A stretch of 57,658 bases of DNA from a virus: the IMG/VR virus record IMGVR_UViG_3300045256_000273, positions 1 through 57,658 of that record. The stretch is one strand, 5' to 3'. Below the pieces are notes generated by a model. That model saw only the letters and a list, made by a program, of their open reading frames with translations. It had not been told where the DNA came from and searched no databases. The position numbers were made by a program, and so were the translations under genes. Positions 28,061 to 36,106 of this stretch are shown piece by piece. The first letter of the stretch is position 1, and every line of letters starts with the position of its first letter.

Positions 28061-29650
28061 CTACCGCGTGACCTGCACGGACCAGGTGACGTTACCGCTG
28101 ACGGTTGCTGGTGCGTCGAGTTCGCATTTCTCGCCGGCTGCCGACGCATGGCTGCCCGTCGTAGTCGAATAGCTCGCCGCACACGACGTGCTGACGGTCA
28201 GGGTCGCGAGCGTCGTGCCGCCGCATTTCAGCGTATAGGCGTCGCTTTCGCTCGGATTTGTCGAGCAGCTTACGAAGGCATTGGAAGCGCCGAAGGTCGC
28301 GGGCCATGTGACCGCGATTGGCACGGGCAGGTGGGACACCTGACTGGCGGAAACAGCGCCGAATGGGAAAACAACACCGGTGGTCGTACCGGATAACGCC
28401 CCGGTCGGCACGTTCGAGCATGTCGGGACCGCATGACCAGCGGAGATCGCCGTCACCACCTGATTTGTGCAAGTTCCGCCGGTTACATGGCCGCCGCCAC
28501 CCGGTGCCGAGAGGGACGCAATCTCACCCGGCGGAAACAGATCGAAAGTGTAGGTTCCACCGGTCGCATTCGTGGACAGGACCGTTCCGATGAGCTGCGT
28601 GGTGGTCGGCTGAGACGTTCCGCAATCATGCAGCTCACCCGCAGACGTAGTTGACGCACAAACGAAATCGCCGGACGTGGTTGCTCCGTCGAAAACCCCC
28701 GACGCGAACCCCGTCACCTGTACGGTGGCCGTGCCTGTCGTTCCGCATCCGGTTTTACAGATTCCAAGGATACCGCTGGTATCGGCAGTGCTGATGGTTA
28801 CGGCCTGCCCAGAACCATTGTTCTTGATAAGTTTGCCGGTGGCCGTGCCGGTCACGCCGTCATTCGACCATAGCTCGTAAACCGACTTGGATTGCGTGGC
28901 GATATTGGCGTTCGAGGCCCCCGTAACATCGCCCGAAAGGGTGACGGTCCCTCCGGTCGATCCGCTAATCTCCGGCGAAAACAGGTCAACGGTGTACGTC
29001 CCCTGGCTGATGTTCGTGCTAAGAACTCGGCCGATGACCTGCCCCGACGCGGGATACGTCGCGCCCGCATCGTGGCAGGCTCCCGCTGTCGTCGAACTGA
29101 TCTGTACATAGTCGCCGGCCGTAGTCGCGCCGTCGAAAATGCAGGACGCGGTGCCCCCAAACTGGATCGTCGCGCTGCCGGTCGTCCCGCCATCCTGCGT
29201 CGTTATGCCGACTATCCCGCCCGTGTCAGTCGTAGCCGCTCGCACGGCTTTCGACGGAACGCCTGCCAACTTCGTCAGCGTATTATTGACGGTCCCGACA
29301 GAGGAATCGTTTGCGACGATAATTGTGGGCGCAATGAACGAAACCGGCTGCCCATTGAGTTCGTAGCCCTTGAGCGAATTGATGAATCCGTCGAACGTGC
29401 CAGTGTTCGACAATCCAATGTTGATCCAATTGCCGCCAGGAATGGTCAGTTCGTTGCTGATGGTGAGGTTATTGAATTGGCAGTTGAGCCCCCACCCGCA
29501 GGCATCGCCTTGCGTCGCGCCTTGCCCGAGCTGCTGGAGCAGAAAGCCGTTCGCGTTGGTGTTGGCGGTCCAAGGCGAGGACTGCGCGAATGCGACTCGC
29601 GCCGCAATCAGCAGCGCGAAAAGAAACAGCCCGACTCGCCTCAGCGCCAT
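28061..29650 (-). CDS. Exported fibre-like protein with internal duplication
   Basis: 529 residues. Sec signal peptide VGLFLFALLIAARVAFA with cleavage after Ala22. Two homologous units of about 100 residues (127-226 and 273-374) share KAVxxxTxDTxGIxGI, FDGATTxGD and IGxVLSTNxxxGTYTxDLFxP. This resembles phage fibre or decoration repeats. A C-terminal domain (450-529) follows. Like its neighbour it combines fibre-like content with a secretion signal. Confidence 0.6.
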   Translation of the reverse strand: MALRRVGLFLFALLIAARVAFAQSSPWTANTNANGFLLQQLGQGATQGDACGWGLNCQFNNLTISNELTIPGGNWINIGLSNTGTFDGFINSLKGYELNGQPVSFIAPTIIVANDSSVGTVNNTLTKLAGVPSKAVRAATTDTGGIVGITTQDGGTTGSATIQFGGTASCIFDGATTAGDYVQISSTTAGACHDAGATYPASGQVIGRVLSTNISQGTYTVDLFSPEISGSTGGTVTLSGDVTGASNANIATQSKSVYELWSNDGVTGTATGKLIKNNGSGQAVTISTADTSGILGICKTGCGTTGTATVQVTGFASGVFDGATTSGDFVCASTTSAGELHDCGTSQPTTTQLIGTVLSTNATGGTYTFDLFPPGEIASLSAPGGGGHVTGGTCTNQVVTAISAGHAVPTCSNVPTGALSGTTTGVVFPFGAVSASQVSHLPVPIAVTWPATFGASNAFVSCSTNPSESDAYTLKCGGTTLATLTVSTSCAASYSTTTGSHASAAGEKCELDAPATVSGNVTWSVQVTR

Positions 29651-29979
29651 ATCACGTCAACGGTGCAGGCTGTGTTGCCGCTTTCGAGAACGGCGGCCCA
29701 GCCGACTCCGAGGCCCGCATCCGCGCCGGACGCCGCGCTGCTCAGCGCATCGTGAAACGGAATCGCACTGTTTGGCGCCAACTCGTAAGTGTTGGACGGT
29801 GCGGCATTCGGGGGCGCGGCGGTGGTGTACGGAAAAATGAGGACCGGAACGGCGCTCGCCACCCGGTTCTTGATCCATAGCGCCGCAGCAACGAATCCCG
29901 GCGCCACGAGTGACACCGGAACCGTCGCCGAGTTCACGCTGACGGTCGCGACATTGACCGTAGGATTGTACGTCGCCAT
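29641..29979 (-). CDS. Hypothetical structural protein
   Basis: 112 residues, beta-rich (TVNVATVSVNSATVPVSLV, VPVLIFPYTTAAPPN). Overlaps the next gene by 10 nt. No signal peptide. Probably a small virion or decoration protein, from position between internal virion and fibre genes. Confidence 0.5.
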   Translation of the reverse strand: MATYNPTVNVATVSVNSATVPVSLVAPGFVAAALWIKNRVASAVPVLIFPYTTAAPPNAAPSNTYELAPNSAIPFHDALSSAASGADAGLGVGWAAVLESGNTACTVDVIWR

Positions 29980-29980
29980 C

Positions 29981-30244
29981 TCAGTTCAGAACCTCCGCCT
30001 TTTTCTTCGGCTTCGGTGCCGGCGGCTCGAACAGCGTCTCGAACACGCCATGCGGCATGACAAGGCGTTCGCCAGCGACGCTCACGATCCAGTCGCCTTT
30101 GACAATCGGCACGTTGCCGCGCGCGGTCGCGCATCGGAAATCCATCGGCCCGAAAGCCCAAGCGCCGTCAGGGTAAGGCTTCGCCGGGTCGAATTGGACC
30201 GCCTCGACGAGCGGAACGCCTGTCTTTGTCTGATAGGTCGCCAT
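29981..30244 (-). CDS. Small protein with PGDW-like motif
   Basis: 87 residues. GNVPIVKGDWIVSVAGERLVMPHGVFETLFEP matches, in part, a short phage domain built around a (P/K)GDW/Y turn and a terminal beta-hairpin, seen in many phage genomes without known function; only its pattern is cited here. Lysine-rich C-terminus. ATG 30244 in a TGATG overlap. Confidence 0.55.
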   Translation of the reverse strand: MATYQTKTGVPLVEAVQFDPAKPYPDGAWAFGPMDFRCATARGNVPIVKGDWIVSVAGERLVMPHGVFETLFEPPAPKPKKKAEVLN

Positions 30245-30477
30245 CACATTCTCCGTCCGCGACCGCGATGCTTGCGCCGGCGTGCGATCTTCCTCATGTT
30301 TTCGGCGAACACCGCCCGCTTGCGCGTCTTCGGATTTCGCGAGTGTTCAGCCTTGCGGATCTTCTTCTCGGTGAGGTGGCCGCCCATCTGGCGCGTGAAT
30401 GCGCCAACGGTGCCCTTGCGCTCCATACGCTCGCGCGCTTCCTGGAGGAACTTTCGCGTCCTCTTCTTGCGTGCCAT
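30244..30477 (-). CDS. Strongly basic small protein
   Basis: 77 residues, about 40% Arg/Lys (MARKKRTRKFLQEARERM, RKIARRRKHRGRGRRM). Highly basic helices suggest nucleic-acid binding, perhaps packaged with the genome. One of several such genes in this operon. Overlaps its neighbours by 1-3 nt. Confidence 0.55.
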   Translation of the reverse strand: MARKKRTRKFLQEARERMERKGTVGAFTRQMGGHLTEKKIRKAEHSRNPKTRKRAVFAENMRKIARRRKHRGRGRRM

Positions 30478-30644
30478 TACATTCTCCTTCCCGACTTCGC
30501 GCGCTGCTTGTCGCGTTTGCGCTGGATGAACTTGCGCTCGAAACTCGTACGCAATTCGCGCGCGCCGGTCGTCCGCTTGCCTTCGCCGCCCACTCGCGCC
30601 CGCTTGCGCAGAATGAGGTCTTCGGCGCCCGTGTCAAAAGCCAT
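30477..30644 (-). CDS. Strongly basic small protein
   Basis: 55 residues from ATG 30644 with GAGGAG 9 nt upstream; the longer frame from 30761 reads the neighbouring small gene. Basic C-terminal helix (FERKFIQRKRDKQRAKSGRRM). Likely nucleic-acid-binding virion component. Confidence 0.55.
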   Translation of the reverse strand: MAFDTGAEDLILRKRARVGGEGKRTTGARELRTSFERKFIQRKRDKQRAKSGRRM

Positions 30645-30786
30645 AGGTCTTGCTCCTCGTTTTCCGTGATGCGCGCAAACGCTTCCCGCGCGAGCGAAGA
30701 CTGCGGACCTTACCGATATTCGTAAGCTGACCGCGCAACCTGCGCACGCGATCGAGCGCAACGTCTCGGATCCGCCCGCGTCTCAT
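30634..30786 (-). CDS. Arg-rich 50-residue protein
   Basis: The frame from ATG 30786 begins MRRGRIRDVALDRVRRL and stays Arg-rich to its end at KTRSKTYGF. GGGAG lies 9 nt before the start, which overlaps the preceding stop as ATGA; the end overlaps the next gene. Short enough to be missed by size cut-offs, but well embedded in the coupled operon. Confidence 0.55.
   Translation of the reverse strand: MRRGRIRDVALDRVRRLRGQLTNIGKVRSLRSRGKRLRASRKTRSKTYGF
30709..30726. promoter_or_regulatory. 18-bp operator-like site
   Basis: CTTACCGATATTCGTAAG, a palindrome with the same core CGATATTC as the switch-region site 17633-17650. It lies inside the 50-residue Arg-rich gene. Confidence 0.55.
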
Positions 30787-30953
30787 TTTCTGCGACTCCC
30801 GCGCGAAATGCCGCGTCCTTTGCGTACGCGCCGCCGAATGCTGATTTGACCGCCGCGCCGTTCGCGACGCAGTTTGCGACCCTCTTTAGAGTTTGGGCCG
30901 AACTTCGCCATCAGAAACCGCCACTGGCGTCCAGTTACATCACTGTTGGGCAT
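30783..30953 (-). CDS. Strongly basic small protein
   Basis: 56 residues from ATG 30953 (GGAAGG upstream). Begins TGRQWRFLMAKFGPNSKEG and becomes Arg-rich (RRVRKGRGISRGSRRK). Overlaps the transglycosylase stop by 14 nt. First of the four adjacent basic-protein genes in transcription order. Confidence 0.55.
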   Translation of the reverse strand: MPNSDVTGRQWRFLMAKFGPNSKEGRKLRRERRGGQISIRRRVRKGRGISRGSRRK

Positions 30954-33036
30954 CGGCTGGCCCTTCCGCTTCGGCGCGCATCGCCGCGTTGAACGCCGCA
31001 ACCGCGAATCGCGCCGCCGTCTGGGAATCCTTGCTGGCTAACGCCTTCTCGAATAGCGCCATCGCCGGACGCGAATGCGCGACGATCTGATAGCCCTCGA
31101 TTCCAAGGAGGCCCGCGCCCGCAATCGTCGCTTCCTGGAAGCCGAATGTCTCGCCGCCCGCGATGAGCGCAGCACCCCATATCGCGCGATGCTGCAAATA
31201 ATGCGCAAGCGGCGCGAGCACTGGCGATTCGAGATATTCCCTGACCTTGGCTGCGACCGCCGCCGCCTCATCGGGATGCGCGAGTAGTTCCTTGTGCTTC
31301 GCCAGTACCTCGTCGGCGGTTCGCAACCATTGTTTCTTTGCGCCCGCCCCATACAGCTTGTTAAAGACTTCAGTATCGACGCCGCTGACAGTTTTCTTGA
31401 GGGCGCCCAGCCGGTCGGCCATGTTGTTCGCGCCTTCGCTTTCCGCCTTTTGGTAAAGACGCGTGGCAAATCCGCGGCGCAGCATTCCGAGCTGGCCGTT
31501 GACTTTCATTTGGTCGATGACTTCCGCGACGCGGCCGGTGTCGCCTTTCCCCGCTTTCAGAATGGCCTCAGCCGCCCCCGGCACCGTAAAAGCCTGACGC
31601 ACGCCACGGAGAGGAAAGCGCGCAACTTGGCGAGCGTAATAGGTATCCAGCGCACGCCGCTGCGTTGCCGCCGTTGGCCCGATAACCCTATCAATGTCGC
31701 CTTCGGCGGATTTCTGAAGTTCCCCGAGCACCGAAAGCGCGATGCGGTCTTTCTTGGGATCCAGATTGCGGGCGAGCTTCCGCATCTGGCTCAGGATGAA
31801 CTGTTCGCGCCGGACAGTCATCGGCGCGCTCTCGATCTGCTCTTGCAGGTACTTCCGCATCGGCTTGCCGACGAGTTTCAGCATCGGTCCACGCGCCGCG
31901 AATTTCTGCGCAAGGTCGTTCGCTGTGCGAACATGCGCGTACGGCGCAAGCAGCTTGTCGTACTCCGTCCCGAGATCGCGAAGTCCCCGCTCCGAAGTCT
32001 CCTCGTAAGGTTTCCGCAGCACGCTTGCAGGTGCCTGCTCAAGCTGCTTGGCGACCCGAGGGGAAGTCCCAAGGGTTCCTTCAAGTGCCGCCTCGGCTGT
32101 CCGCGCCTCCTCGAGCGCGTCGCGGAAACTTTGACCAGTTGCGCGCATGATTGCGGCAGCCTTGCGGAATCGCGGAACAAGAGGCAGCAGACCCCCGACC
32201 GCAGAACCAACGCCACCTACTGCCGCTTCTTCGCCAACGCTGACAGGCGGCAGTCCGTAGGCTGCACGGATTTTGTTCTCAGCTTCGGCGCCGGCCGCAG
32301 AGCCAAGCGCGCCGCCCGTGGTTGCGCCGACGTATTCCGGTACGCCCGTTTCGCCCGCACCAGGAATCGCGGCGCCACCTATCGCGCCAAGCGCCTCTCC
32401 GCCGAACTGCCCAACTGCGGGCAACCATCCGGCGAGACGCGCGCCCAACGGCTCCGATTTTTCGGATGACGTAGGAACCGCCGCCGGTACGGTCGTTTTT
32501 GTGATAGGCCCGTAATAGGGAACGAACTTCCCGTCTTTGTCTTTGACGTATCCGACCGGCTCCGCCGCGTAGGCCGTCCCTTCGCCCATGAGGCCGCCGC
32601 TGAGCACTTTCGGGAGCGTCAACACATTTGACGGTTGCGCCGCTTGGCCGACATCGGGCATCGCCTGACTGCGTATTAGCGACGGCATGTCGCCGCCGCC
32701 GCCCAAAACCTTGTTTGCGTAGGCCTCCGATGCCGCCGGCACGTCGCCCTTCGCAACGCGAGTCGGGCCTGCATTGTAGGCTTCAAGCGCCAGCCGCGCG
32801 TCTCCCTTGAAGCGTTTGAATAGATCGCGAAGATAGGACTTTGCCACGCGCCGATTCGTCGCAGGGTCTGTCAACTGCTCCGGCTTCACGCCGTACTGAC
32901 GCGCAGTCTGCGGCATGATCTGGAACAGACCAATTTCGCCCTTACGGCCGCGAGCGAACGGATTGCCCGAGGCGTCCTCAAGCATCCCCATGCGGTTGAG
33001 AAGGGTGTCGAGATCGAAATTTGGCATCGCGCCCAT
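30940..33036 (-). CDS. Internal virion protein with lytic transglycosylase domain
   Basis: 698 residues. Residues 20-110 are a soluble lytic transglycosylase domain: GEIGLFQIMPQTARQYGV, VAKSYLRDLFKRFKGD, ALEAYNAGPTRV. The remainder has Ala/Gly-rich hydrophobic stretches near 210-300 (SAVGGLLPLVP) and long helices. This matches ejection proteins that digest the cell wall as short-tailed phages inject DNA. Start in a TGATG overlap. Confidence 0.72.
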   Translation of the reverse strand: MGAMPNFDLDTLLNRMGMLEDASGNPFARGRKGEIGLFQIMPQTARQYGVKPEQLTDPATNRRVAKSYLRDLFKRFKGDARLALEAYNAGPTRVAKGDVPAASEAYANKVLGGGGDMPSLIRSQAMPDVGQAAQPSNVLTLPKVLSGGLMGEGTAYAAEPVGYVKDKDGKFVPYYGPITKTTVPAAVPTSSEKSEPLGARLAGWLPAVGQFGGEALGAIGGAAIPGAGETGVPEYVGATTGGALGSAAGAEAENKIRAAYGLPPVSVGEEAAVGGVGSAVGGLLPLVPRFRKAAAIMRATGQSFRDALEEARTAEAALEGTLGTSPRVAKQLEQAPASVLRKPYEETSERGLRDLGTEYDKLLAPYAHVRTANDLAQKFAARGPMLKLVGKPMRKYLQEQIESAPMTVRREQFILSQMRKLARNLDPKKDRIALSVLGELQKSAEGDIDRVIGPTAATQRRALDTYYARQVARFPLRGVRQAFTVPGAAEAILKAGKGDTGRVAEVIDQMKVNGQLGMLRRGFATRLYQKAESEGANNMADRLGALKKTVSGVDTEVFNKLYGAGAKKQWLRTADEVLAKHKELLAHPDEAAAVAAKVREYLESPVLAPLAHYLQHRAIWGAALIAGGETFGFQEATIAGAGLLGIEGYQIVAHSRPAMALFEKALASKDSQTAARFAVAAFNAAMRAEAEGPADAQQ

Positions 33037-34073
33037 CAGGGATTCGGCGCTCCGTAAATGGGCGTGCCGTCAGGGGTGTAGCCGATGATCGGCGGCTCAC
33101 TCGACTCACTCAGACGACCGGCCCGCACGAGAGTCGCGCGGTCCTGGCGCATGATCTGCCGTGCGGTATCGACGGCGCTCTTGAGCGCGGGGAACGTCTG
33201 CGCGTTATTGAGCCGACTCACGATCAAGTTTAATTCAGAATTGTTGATGCGACCTACACGCGCGAGCTCGCGCACATACGAAATGATGCCCGCTTTAGCG
33301 TGCTCGTATCCCGCATATCTGGGATCGACTTTCGCAAGGATGTACCGTTTCGCCGGATTGATCGCGATGTCGCGCACAGTCTCCCCGATTCCGGTCGGCA
33401 CTTTCTTGGGGAGGACCATTCCGCCTGCTTGAAGTAGCGTGTCGAGGTTCTTTTCGGCTGCAATCGAATTTGCGAACTGGTCGGCGTCCTTGTCTGTAAG
33501 AAGAATCCCGCCGCGCCTTGCCGCTTCGCCTACAGTCATCCTTGGATCGGGCCACGGCTTGCCGCCCGGCGTCAGCATCGTCCGCCCCGTCAACGCGCCG
33601 ATGGGCGTATTTTCGAACTTGGCCTGCTCCGGGAGCGCCGTCCCTTTAGGAAAGGCCTTAAATACGGTTTGGTCGCCAGTCGTTTCCAACAGACCAGGGA
33701 CGCCGTTCTGCATGAACACTTCACTATGCGTCAGTAGCTTCGGAGGCGCCGCCTTCTGCGCCCGTTTCCGCAGCACCGCCTCGTCGAGCTTCGGCTGAAT
33801 CGCCAAAAACTCGTCGCTCGAATACCCCAGCATCCGGTTCACGTCGTCCGGCGTCAGAAGGCCCTCATTGACGTATCCCTGAAGAATCCGTGGACGGTTC
33901 GCCTGCTCGAACTTTTCGCGCGCGCTCTTGTCGATGAAGCCCGCACCGGCGCTCGCAAGGCGCCCCAGCGGCGAGCGTCCGCCGAAAAGCGATCCGACGA
34001 GCCCGAGGATGTCCGCGCTGGTCGGCTCCTGAAACCTGGTCGGCTCCTGAAACTGCGTGCTGTCGTCAGCCAT
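33036..34073 (-). CDS. Putative internal virion / ejection protein
   Basis: 345 residues. The N-terminus carries a short duplicated motif (FQEPT twice), then Gly-rich SLFGGRSPLGRLASAGAG, then a mainly helical body. C-terminal part has GYTPDGTPIYGAP. No specific family; placed among internal virion genes between the transglycosylase and small core proteins. Confidence 0.5.
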   Translation of the reverse strand: MADDSTQFQEPTRFQEPTSADILGLVGSLFGGRSPLGRLASAGAGFIDKSAREKFEQANRPRILQGYVNEGLLTPDDVNRMLGYSSDEFLAIQPKLDEAVLRKRAQKAAPPKLLTHSEVFMQNGVPGLLETTGDQTVFKAFPKGTALPEQAKFENTPIGALTGRTMLTPGGKPWPDPRMTVGEAARRGGILLTDKDADQFANSIAAEKNLDTLLQAGGMVLPKKVPTGIGETVRDIAINPAKRYILAKVDPRYAGYEHAKAGIISYVRELARVGRINNSELNLIVSRLNNAQTFPALKSAVDTARQIMRQDRATLVRAGRLSESSEPPIIGYTPDGTPIYGAPNP

Positions 34074-34464
34074 TTCGCAGCCCTATCGGCGGAACGCCCA
34101 TCGGCACGCCAGTAAGTCCTCGCTGATACGAGGACTGAATGATCGATTGGAGATTCGGCATTACGCCGGTCGGCGCGGTCGGCGCGGATTCTCCACTGCC
34201 GCCATGCCCGGCGAGTTGCTGAAGCAGTTGCGGCAGAAACGAACTGGGGCCGCCCCCGCCAGCCGCCGTTTCGCCGATCTGCGATGCGAGCGTATTCACC
34301 TCGCCCGGCGAGAGTGTCGCAAGGCTGTCGGCGCCCGTTTGCGCGAAGTCGCCAAGCGTCATCCCGGCCAGCGCGGGATTTGCCGCGCCTGCTGCCGCGC
34401 CGGCGGTCGCGCCAGCGGTCGCGCCAGTCCCCAACCATGCGAAAAGAGATGCCAGAAAGCTCAT
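34066..34464 (-). CDS. Small Ala/Gly-rich virion protein
   Basis: 132 residues. N-terminal hydrophobic Gly/Ala segment (LFAWLGTGATAGATAGAAAG) like membrane-inserting ejection proteins, then a Ser/Pro/Gly linker and QSIIQSSYQRGLTG. Role in DNA ejection inferred from context only. Confidence 0.45.
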   Translation of the reverse strand: MSFLASLFAWLGTGATAGATAGAAAGAANPALAGMTLGDFAQTGADSLATLSPGEVNTLASQIGETAAGGGGPSSFLPQLLQQLAGHGGSGESAPTAPTGVMPNLQSIIQSSYQRGLTGVPMGVPPIGLRNG

Positions 34465-35174
34465 TGGAACAACGAGAATCCCGTCAGCGACGAACTGCCG
34501 CTGCTATTCTGGCCGATGAGCGCCGGTAGCCATGACGCCACCATGTTCTCCTCGCCCAGTCCCGCCATGAGTTGCCCAAGCCGCTGGTTGTACCGCGAGC
34601 TCAAGATGGCTTGCGCTTCCTGCTGCGGGATTCCGGCGGCCTGGAGCGCGTTCGCGAGATTCATGATGCCTTGGTTGAACTGCTGGCTGCCGACGCCGAG
34701 AAGCCCCTGGGCTCCTGTTTCTTGCGCTTGGATTCCCTGTTCGGCCAGCGGCAGCGCCATCAGCTCGCCAGCCATAGCCAGATTCTCGCCAAGCGCACCG
34801 GAGTTCCCCAGCCCCGCCAGCGCCATCTGAGACTCGACGGTTGGCGCGGTGATGTCCTGAAAGATTTTTTCGCCATAGGGCACCGTGTAATTCGCGCCGG
34901 ATGCAAGCTGCCCGTAGGCATTCGCGGCCGACTGCTCCGACGGATTCAGCGCAAACGGATTCTCGCCCAACCCGACGTACTGGTTGATGAGCGCCAACTG
35001 GTCGGACGTCAACGGCGCAATCTCCTGACGCGGGTAATCCTGAATGAACTGCCCCGGACTCGGCAGACCGTAAAGCGAGGCGAACTGATTGCTCGCCATG
35101 CTCAACAGCCCTTCAAGGCCCGGTGGGACCGAGGGGCTGGTCGAACTCGAACTCGAACCGCCGCCGAAGCTCAT
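34461..35174 (-). CDS. Putative internal virion protein
   Basis: 237 residues. Ser-rich start (MSFGGGSSSSSTSPSVPPG), then helices rich in Ala/Gln/Leu (AEQGIQAQETGAQGLLGVG, NQGIMNLANALQAAGIPQQ). Such composition is typical of podovirus core/ejection proteins. No defined domain. ATGA-type coupling with the next gene. Confidence 0.5.
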   Translation of the reverse strand: MSFGGGSSSSSTSPSVPPGLEGLLSMASNQFASLYGLPSPGQFIQDYPRQEIAPLTSDQLALINQYVGLGENPFALNPSEQSAANAYGQLASGANYTVPYGEKIFQDITAPTVESQMALAGLGNSGALGENLAMAGELMALPLAEQGIQAQETGAQGLLGVGSQQFNQGIMNLANALQAAGIPQQEAQAILSSRYNQRLGQLMAGLGEENMVASWLPALIGQNSSGSSSLTGFSLFQ

Positions 35175-35177
35175 TTT

Positions 35178-35747
35178 TCAGTTTCTCCTTGCCGCCAGCA
35201 GCGACGGCACGACAATTCGCCGGTCGGACGGCGCGGCCAGCTTCCCGGCCGAAGGCTGCTCGACCTCGAAATGCATCAAATGAAGCGCCTTTGGCTGCGT
35301 GAAGCCGAGCGGAGCCAAGTAGCGTGCCCACACTTCGGGATCCGCCGGACCGACAAATTCCATGCTGCTGAGCGGCGCGACTGCCGGAATATAAGGCACG
35401 CGCCCACGGAAAGCGTTGATTTCGTCGATCCACGCGCGGAGCTCGCCAGCCCACGCGTGCCGGTCCTCGCCGACCAACCCTTGCGCCTGAAACGCGAAAA
35501 TCGTCATCACGCCGAGCTGGTATGAGAGCCACGAGCAAACGTGCGCCCGCAACGCGCCGTCGCCATCACCGAATAGCCAATAGCCGCTCGCGACCGGCGT
35601 CATTGCAAAGCGCTGGCGAAGTTCCGTCGCAAGAAGCGCTGGCTGATGCGGGACGCCGACCTCCTTCGCGTACTCAAGCACGCGCTTCTCAAAGGCCGGA
35701 TATAGCCCCCAGCTTTCCAAGATGTCTCCGCGAATTCGCGTTATCAT
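35178..35747 (-). CDS. Hypothetical virion-region protein
   Basis: 189 residues from ATG 35747, which overlaps the previous stop (ATGA). Contains YWLFGDGDGALRAHVCSWLS and FVGPADPEVWARYLAPLGF, which distantly recall a GNAT-like acyltransferase core, but no acetyl-CoA loop can be fixed. Function open. Confidence 0.5.
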   Translation of the reverse strand: MITRIRGDILESWGLYPAFEKRVLEYAKEVGVPHQPALLATELRQRFAMTPVASGYWLFGDGDGALRAHVCSWLSYQLGVMTIFAFQAQGLVGEDRHAWAGELRAWIDEINAFRGRVPYIPAVAPLSSMEFVGPADPEVWARYLAPLGFTQPKALHLMHFEVEQPSAGKLAAPSDRRIVVPSLLAARRN

Positions 35748-36106
35748 CGGATCGCCACCCAATCGACGCTGAGATTGCCTGCTGGCGGACTGCTCAGCGT
35801 GGCCGAAAACCCAGTGGTATTTTTCGCTACCGAAGAAAAAGTCCCCATCGGCGCTAGGATAAGTGCGTAAGTGTTGTCCGGCATCGGCGCCGTAAACGTC
35901 GCGCTCTCCGTGGCGGTGTTGGCGGGGTACGTCAACGTTCCGTACTGAACCTGGGAGATCCCGAGCGTCACGAATCGCGCCATCATCGCGCCCCAGTTGT
36001 TTTGGAGCACGAACCTGACCTGCTGAACGGCCTCGTAGGCGGCTTGGTCTTGCGGACGCGGCGGCGCCGGCAGCGGGAGCCCCAATGGCGCTTGAACGCC
36101 CATCAT
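35744..36106 (-). CDS. Small beta-rich structural protein
   Basis: 120 residues. Pro-rich start (APLGLPLPAPPRPQDQ), helix, then a beta-rich C-terminal half (TATESATFTAPMPDNTYAL, SATLSSPPAGNLSVDWVAI) like a small fibre or decoration domain. Overlaps the tail protein stop by ATGA. Confidence 0.5.
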   Translation of the reverse strand: MMGVQAPLGLPLPAPPRPQDQAAYEAVQQVRFVLQNNWGAMMARFVTLGISQVQYGTLTYPANTATESATFTAPMPDNTYALILAPMGTFSSVAKNTTGFSATLSSPPAGNLSVDWVAIR

